A DNA stretch of 34,063 nt from an uncultured Gammaproteobacteria bacterium. Its GTDB lineage: Bacteria; Pseudomonadota; Gammaproteobacteria; Magnimaribacterales; TMED112. Below, one piece after another: positions 28,801 through 34,063 of the stretch; position 1 is the stretch's first letter; each line of letters begins with the position of its first letter. The stretch spans positions 1 to 34,063 of the forward strand of contig CAJWAI010000009.1 of assembly GCA_913020145.1 (NCBI GenBank). The letters are read 5' to 3'. The translations under genes and the position numbers were made by a program. The notes under the pieces are model-generated. The model worked only from the letters and a program-made list of their open reading frames with translations. It did no database searches and had not been told where the DNA came from.

Positions 28801-30008
28801 GAATTGTACCTCTGCATTCTCTTGCTTGTTTGTCGAGAAGTGACAGCAAAATCTATTGCTGGAGCAAGTAAATTTGCGAACAGAATTGCTAACATCATGC
28901 CTTCTGGAAATGCAGGATTTATCACTCTTATAAGAACAGCAATTACCCCGATTGATAAACCATAAATCCATCTGCCTTTATTGGTGCTAGCAGCAGTGAC
29001 AGGCTCGGTTGCCATAAATATCATACCAAACGCAAAACCACCAATGGTTAGATGCCAATACCAAGGAACACTAAACATAGGATTTGTCTCAGATCCAACA
29101 AAGTTTAGGAAAGCACTCATTGCTATCATGCCAATTAAGGTGCCAAAAATAATTCTCCAGGAAGCAATTTTTGCATAAACCAAATAGGCGCCAGACAGAA
29201 GAATTAGAAATGTGGACGTTTCACCTATAGAGCCTGGTATGAATCCAAAGAAAGACTGTCCCCATGTGAAATTAGAGCTAATTCCAGCTATACCTTCTGC
29301 AGCTCCTATTCCTAGGGCAGTAGCGCCAGAATATCCATCAAGAGCACCATTATCAACTAAACCAGCTATCCAAACCATATCACCAGATAATTCGGTTGGA
29401 TAAGCAAAATATATGAAAGCTCTTCCTGTTAAGGCTGGATTAAGGAAATTTTTCCCAGTACCACCAAAAAGCTCTTTACCAACAACAATACCAAAAGCTA
29501 TACCAGAAGCTGCTTGCCATAGAGGTATATCCGGCGGACAACTCAGTGAAAATAATACAGTTGAGACAAAAGCACCCTCATTTATCTCATGACGTCTTAT
29601 GGTGGCAAATATCGCCTCACAGGCGATTCCAACTACAAAAACAGTCACATATATAGGAATGAAGTAAACCATTCCGAACCAAAATCTATGAAAATGATTA
29701 TTTACATCGGTACCAACTAATTGAACCAACCAATTATGCCAATCTCCAGTTGAGGAAAAACCGCCTCTATCGATGTAATCTAGGCCCCAGAACCCCATGT
29801 TATACATGCCCCAAAACATGGCAGGGAATGTTGCAAACCAAACGACTACCATAACCCTTTGAACGTCAAGTCTATCTCTAATATGTGTTTTTCCAGTAGT
29901 GGCTACTTTGGTAGAAAAAAAGAAGTTTTGCACGACCTCATATAGGTAGAAATACCTATTTTCTTTTGAGGGCCTATTTTTATCAAAAAACCTCTCTAAA
30001 AACTTCAT
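28797..30008 (-). CDS. nqrB: Na+-NQR subunit B
   Basis: MKFLERFFDKNRP; DGYSGATALG FMN site; polytopic; start at 30008 (ATGA with nqrA). Confidence 0.97.
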   Translation of the reverse strand: MKFLERFFDKNRPSKENRYFYLYEVVQNFFFSTKVATTGKTHIRDRLDVQRVMVVVWFATFPAMFWGMYNMGFWGLDYIDRGGFSSTGDWHNWLVQLVGTDVNNHFHRFWFGMVYFIPIYVTVFVVGIACEAIFATIRRHEINEGAFVSTVLFSLSCPPDIPLWQAASGIAFGIVVGKELFGGTGKNFLNPALTGRAFIYFAYPTELSGDMVWIAGLVDNGALDGYSGATALGIGAAEGIAGISSNFTWGQSFFGFIPGSIGETSTFLILLSGAYLVYAKIASWRIIFGTLIGMIAMSAFLNFVGSETNPMFSVPWYWHLTIGGFAFGMIFMATEPVTAASTNKGRWIYGLSIGVIAVLIRVINPAFPEGMMLAILFANLLAPAIDFAVTSRQTSKRMQRYNS

Positions 30009-31336
30009 GATGTCTCTTCCTTCCAAATCATTTCCATACAGTTATTAAATAGGGCCACATAATCATATTTACTAGGGCAAACATAAGAAAATATAGCCAT
30101 ATCTTCTGCTGCTAGATCAAAGATGCCTAATTCTCTTAAAGCCACTAGATCACCAATTGCTAGTGATTTCAAAAATAGTGTTGGATCTATATCAAATGGA
30201 TTAACTTCATCGAATACTCCAATGGGAACAATTGCTCTATATCCACCATTGATATTGGTATCAAATGAGAACTTTTTAGGCTTCAAAATACTTGAAAAAA
30301 AGACATTCGAATTACTGTGATCCTTGAGACCAAATTTTAACCAATTAAAAAAGGTAGATTTTCTTTCATCGGAAACCAAAGACAATTGATTTGAATACCT
30401 TCCTAAAAAATCTGAATAGCTATCTCCATGGCTGCCATATAAGAGGCTGCCAGAAACTCTTCTAGAATTATCCTTCGAATTGCCAGCGGAGAGCTCTTCT
30501 AGGCTTGCACCAGGCACAGTTTTAACCAATTTCGGCTCAATACATGCAGGACCGCAAACACTAACGTATTTCTCATTGCAGAGCTTCCCAGTATTCATAG
30601 CCTTACCTATTCTCAGCACATCTTGCCAGCCTATTGTCCAATTTTTTTCACTTTTTCTCATTGGACGAATATGTTGTATATGTAAAGAGCTGTTCCCAGA
30701 TGGAAATTTACCTTCAACGATGCGTTGACTTAAATCGAATTTATGAAAATAGCCAAAAGGCAGATATTTTGAACCACATAGAATTATTTTATTGGTACTT
30801 ATTTTTTGTATAGTTTCAATGCCCTTAATGAAGTCATCAAGATTGTTTATTATCAGATCTGTCGGTTCAAGCTCTAAAGTATCTGATTTACAAGCATTGA
30901 TGAAAACTTGGTCGGGTTTAGCATCAATTTCAGGCACTCTATTGAATGGCCTTGCTCTGAAACTATCCCATAAGCCAGCAGAATTTAAATCTTTTGAAAC
31001 ATTACCTGTTCTTCTAAATGTAACAAGCTCTTCACTTGCATCTTTATCGTTCTCTAAAATTACTGACACAAGAGCTCTTTTTTCTCCTCTATTAATAGAA
31101 CTAACAGTGCCGCTTATTGGAGATTTAATAGAAAATCCAGGGTTTGTTTTGTCTTCAAGGATAGGATCTCCTTCAATGACAGAATCACCCTCTTTGACTA
31201 AAAATTTTGGTTTTAAAGAGAAATAGTCATCTGCAAGAATTCCAACAAATTTAGGAACAATATGATCGAATTCTTTATTCTTTACCGAGCCATGAAGAGG
31301 TATTTTAAGACCTCCCCTCACTTTAATTTTTTTCAT
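30005..31336 (-). CDS. nqrA: Na+-NQR subunit A
   Basis: GGLKIPLHGSVKN; VKEGDSVIEGDPILEDK; ISPISGTVSSINRGEKRALVSV-type region; gene order. Confidence 0.96.
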   Translation of the reverse strand: MKKIKVRGGLKIPLHGSVKNKEFDHIVPKFVGILADDYFSLKPKFLVKEGDSVIEGDPILEDKTNPGFSIKSPISGTVSSINRGEKRALVSVILENDKDASEELVTFRRTGNVSKDLNSAGLWDSFRARPFNRVPEIDAKPDQVFINACKSDTLELEPTDLIINNLDDFIKGIETIQKISTNKIILCGSKYLPFGYFHKFDLSQRIVEGKFPSGNSSLHIQHIRPMRKSEKNWTIGWQDVLRIGKAMNTGKLCNEKYVSVCGPACIEPKLVKTVPGASLEELSAGNSKDNSRRVSGSLLYGSHGDSYSDFLGRYSNQLSLVSDERKSTFFNWLKFGLKDHSNSNVFFSSILKPKKFSFDTNINGGYRAIVPIGVFDEVNPFDIDPTLFLKSLAIGDLVALRELGIFDLAAEDMAIFSYVCPSKYDYVALFNNCMEMIWKEETS

Positions 31337-32809
31337 TTACTGTTTTGGGTATCTAACTAAATTAATACCAAGTGCTTTATTTAAAAGCCTTGCAACTTGC
31401 CTGGAATAACCATACTCATTATCGTACCAGCAGTAAATAGTTATGTTGTTAAAATTGCTAATTGTTGCCTGAGAATCGAAAACACAAGCAAATTCATTGC
31501 TATAGAAATCAGAAGAAACTGCATCTAAAGAATTAGAATAATCAATTGTAGTTCTTAAGCCTGAATGAAAGGCAGCATTTCTAAAGCATTGATTTAAATC
31601 TTCAACAGAAACACCCTTTTTAACATTTAGGTGCATGATAGCCAAACTCACATTAGGTGTTGGAACTCTGATAGCATTAGCTGTAAGTTTTCCTTTGAGT
31701 TCAGGCAAAACTCCAGAAATTGCTTTTGCTGCTCCTGTGTCTGTGATGACAAGATTTAATGCAGCACTTCTGCCTCTTCTATCTGATGTATGATAGTTAT
31801 CAATTAAATTCTGATCGTTTGTATATGCATGCACAGTCTCAATATGACCACTTAAAATTTTGAAATTATCATCAACAACTTTGAGAGCTGGGACAATGGC
31901 ATTTGTAGTACAAGATGCAGCTCCTAGAATCTTATCTTCTTCTCTGATCTTTTCATCATTTACACCGTATACAATATTTTTAATTTTCCCTTTTCCTGGA
32001 GCAGTTAGAACAACTCGTTCAACAGATGGGTTTTTAATATGCATTTTTAGCCCATCTTCATCTCTCCAGGCACCTGTATTATCAATTACAGTGGCTTTCT
32101 TGATTCCGTACTTTTTGTAATCCACTTTTTTTGGATCATTGGCATAAATAAATACAATTTCGTTACCATTAACGATCAAAGAATTATTCTTTCTATTTAC
32201 TCTGATTGTTCCAGGAAAAGTACCATGAACACTATCATTTCTCAGTAAACTTGCTCTTTTGATTAAATCTTCTGTATTATCTGAATCTCTTACAACAACC
32301 GCTCTTAGACGCCAATTTACTCCAGGACCAGTCTCACTGACCAGGATTCTAGTTAAGATTCTACCAATTCTCCCAAAACCATATAAAACTATATCCTTAG
32401 GCCTTAACGGGTGAGATCTTTTGGTTCTAACCTGTTCCTTAAGCATGCTTTTAACGTGCTTTATGGGATCCAACTTATCGTTATCTAAAAGATGAACAAC
32501 AACCTCTCCCAGATCAATTTCACATGGCATTAATTTCATTTTCGATATTTGTTCAATTACAGGATAAGTTTCGAGTTCACTCAACTCATTCCCTTCTACC
32601 TCACGAACAAATCGATGAAGTTTCATTATTTCTATTGCTGAACAATTAATTAGAGGACGACCATACATCAGTAATCTAATCCCATTTCGGTACAGTTTGC
32701 CGATCATAGGGACCATAGATTCAGCAAGAGCTTCTCGCCATTTCCAGTCCCCAAAATGGTCATCGACCTTTGGTCTGCGTCTTTTGTCGGGATTAAATCT
32801 TTTAACCAA
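31337..32809 (-). CDS. Glyceraldehyde-3-phosphate dehydrogenase, long form with N-terminal extension
   Basis: YGFGRIGRILTRIL, AASCTTNAIVPALKVV, HAYTNDQNLIDNYH, RVPTPNVSLAIMHL, WYDNEYGYSRQV; about 140-aa N-terminal extension. Confidence 0.94.
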   Translation of the reverse strand: MVKRFNPDKRRRPKVDDHFGDWKWREALAESMVPMIGKLYRNGIRLLMYGRPLINCSAIEIMKLHRFVREVEGNELSELETYPVIEQISKMKLMPCEIDLGEVVVHLLDNDKLDPIKHVKSMLKEQVRTKRSHPLRPKDIVLYGFGRIGRILTRILVSETGPGVNWRLRAVVVRDSDNTEDLIKRASLLRNDSVHGTFPGTIRVNRKNNSLIVNGNEIVFIYANDPKKVDYKKYGIKKATVIDNTGAWRDEDGLKMHIKNPSVERVVLTAPGKGKIKNIVYGVNDEKIREEDKILGAASCTTNAIVPALKVVDDNFKILSGHIETVHAYTNDQNLIDNYHTSDRRGRSAALNLVITDTGAAKAISGVLPELKGKLTANAIRVPTPNVSLAIMHLNVKKGVSVEDLNQCFRNAAFHSGLRTTIDYSNSLDAVSSDFYSNEFACVFDSQATISNFNNITIYCWYDNEYGYSRQVARLLNKALGINLVRYPKQ

Positions 32810-32811
32810 AA

Positions 32812-33894
32812 TTAACTTTCTATATATTTATTTAAGTAATACGTATCGTTACCAAATAAATGCACTATAACCATCATTCTTTTCAGGTAATGACCTATAG
32901 ACATTTCTTCCGTACAGCCCATTCCACCATGCATTTGCACAGCTTCTTCTGCTACCAACTTCCCAGCATGAGCAACTTGATTCTTTAAACCATAGATAAG
33001 TTTTCTTTTTTCATCAATTTCATGAGTTGCAAGAACTTTCAGTAAAAAAGATTTTGTAAATTCTGCTTCCATGAACATATCAACCATTCTGTGTTGTAAT
33101 GCTTGAAATTTTGATAGAGGCTGTCCAAATTGTTCTCTTTGTTTGGTATATTCGATTGTTAGTTGATAGCATTTTTCCATCGCACCGACTGCTTCCGAAG
33201 AAATGCAAACCAAACCATCAAGGATCGTTTCTTCGAGGATTTCAAGAGCATTGTCGGTAGAAAATACTGCTTCGGCTTTACAGTTCTCAAATTTAACATC
33301 GCCAGAAACAAAACCGTCATATGTCTTGTAGCTTGTGCAACCTAAACCTTCAGCATCTCTAGAGACCAAAGCAAATGCATGGCCTTTATCATGCTTACCA
33401 AAAACAACAAAATAATTAGCATTTTGAGCATTAAGCACTGTCGTTTTGAGCCCATTTACATTTCCATCAGAACTTATTTCACAATCGACATTTCCTAAGT
33501 TAAAGCCTTTTGTAGGCTCATAATTAGCTAGGGAGATTTGCAATTCACCACCAATTATCCCTTCAATGTACTTTGCTTTATCTTCAAGGTCGGAACGCTT
33601 CAAAATTCCCCCACCTAGCACAACATTAGCTAGATAAGGTTCAACTACGATTGCTTTGCCAAATTCCTCAAACATGAGGCTTAAATCAACATCATTGCCA
33701 TCTAATCCACCGTGCTCTTCAGCAAAAGGTATGGCTAACCAACCAAGCTCAGCAAAAAGTTTCCAATGTTCTTCATTGTGGCCTTTTTCTGATTCAACGC
33801 TCTTCATTCTGGTTTCGAAGTCATAGTCTGAAAGACAAAATTTTGAGACACTATCCCTTAGTAAGTTCTGTTCATCTGTATAGCTTAAATTCAT
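32812..33894 (-). CDS. Acyl-CoA dehydrogenase family protein
   Basis: LFAELGWLAIPFAEEHGGLDG; YTKQREQFGQPLSKFQALQHRMVDMF; VQMHGGMGCTEE. Confidence 0.94.
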   Translation of the reverse strand: MNLSYTDEQNLLRDSVSKFCLSDYDFETRMKSVESEKGHNEEHWKLFAELGWLAIPFAEEHGGLDGNDVDLSLMFEEFGKAIVVEPYLANVVLGGGILKRSDLEDKAKYIEGIIGGELQISLANYEPTKGFNLGNVDCEISSDGNVNGLKTTVLNAQNANYFVVFGKHDKGHAFALVSRDAEGLGCTSYKTYDGFVSGDVKFENCKAEAVFSTDNALEILEETILDGLVCISSEAVGAMEKCYQLTIEYTKQREQFGQPLSKFQALQHRMVDMFMEAEFTKSFLLKVLATHEIDEKRKLIYGLKNQVAHAGKLVAEEAVQMHGGMGCTEEMSIGHYLKRMMVIVHLFGNDTYYLNKYIES

Positions 33895-33906
33895 CTCATT
33901 TCCCCA

Positions 33907-34063
33907 TTAAAGGCCAAGAATAGCCTTAGCAATAATATTTTTTTGAATCTCATTACTTCCACCGTAAATAGTTACTTTTCTAAAGTTTAGATACTTAGGT
34001 GCTGTTAATTGAGCATCTTTTGTTGCTGCCACTTCAATATCTGAAAAACCATATGGTCCACCA
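33907..34063 (-). CDS. Second acyl-CoA dehydrogenase, C-terminal fragment (runs off window end)
   Basis: Manual translation GGPYGFSDIEVAATKDAQLTAPKYLNFRKVTIYGGSNEIQKNIIAKAILGL*, with the YGGSNEIQKNIIA ACAD C-terminal motif. Confidence 0.9.
   Translation of the reverse strand, partial: GGPYGFSDIEVAATKDAQLTAPKYLNFRKVTIYGGSNEIQKNIIAKAILGL

Noticed and set aside
28801-28971. N-terminal extension of the nqrC ORF in the track
   Set aside because: Lies inside nqrB in another frame; nqrC clearly starts at 28800 with its TM helix.
30792-31226. 144-aa + strand ORF
   Set aside because: Antisense to nqrA; no independent support.

Overview
This is a very compact, AT-rich chromosomal window from what is probably a genome-streamlined marine gammaproteobacterium (SAR86-like by inference only). 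Most of it is housekeeping genes. (1) A + strand operon with almost no intergenic sequence runs lepA(3' end)-lepB-era-recO-acpS-adk-tsaB-uppP-rsmJ-DUF805. (2) A fatty-acid/replication operon runs rpmF-fabD-fabG-acpP-mltG-tmk-holB. (3) An accessory minus-strand block holds a secreted amidase, an uncharacterised 128-aa membrane protein, an SRPBCC-like protein, a GNAT and a PHB-depolymerase-like lipoprotein. (4) infA and icd converge, and icd diverges from mnmA-purB-aceB-aceA, which is followed by an FG-GAP lipoprotein. (5) A complete Na+-NQR operon nqrABCDEF-apbE lies on the minus strand downstream of a long-form GAPDH and two acyl-CoA dehydrogenases. A 52-aa nqrM-like maturation gene at its end is missing from the supplied ORF track. 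The points most worth checking are the nqrM-like small ORF; local loss of rnc, pdxJ, plsX, fabH, fabF, hflD and similar genes from conserved operons; -10-like hexamers 6-9 nt from start codons without a Shine-Dalgarno, suggesting leaderless mRNAs; and the unusual leader, palindromes and inverted repeat around the 128-aa membrane protein gene. I found no tRNA, rRNA, CRISPR array or transposon. No clearly novel defence or mobile system is evident.
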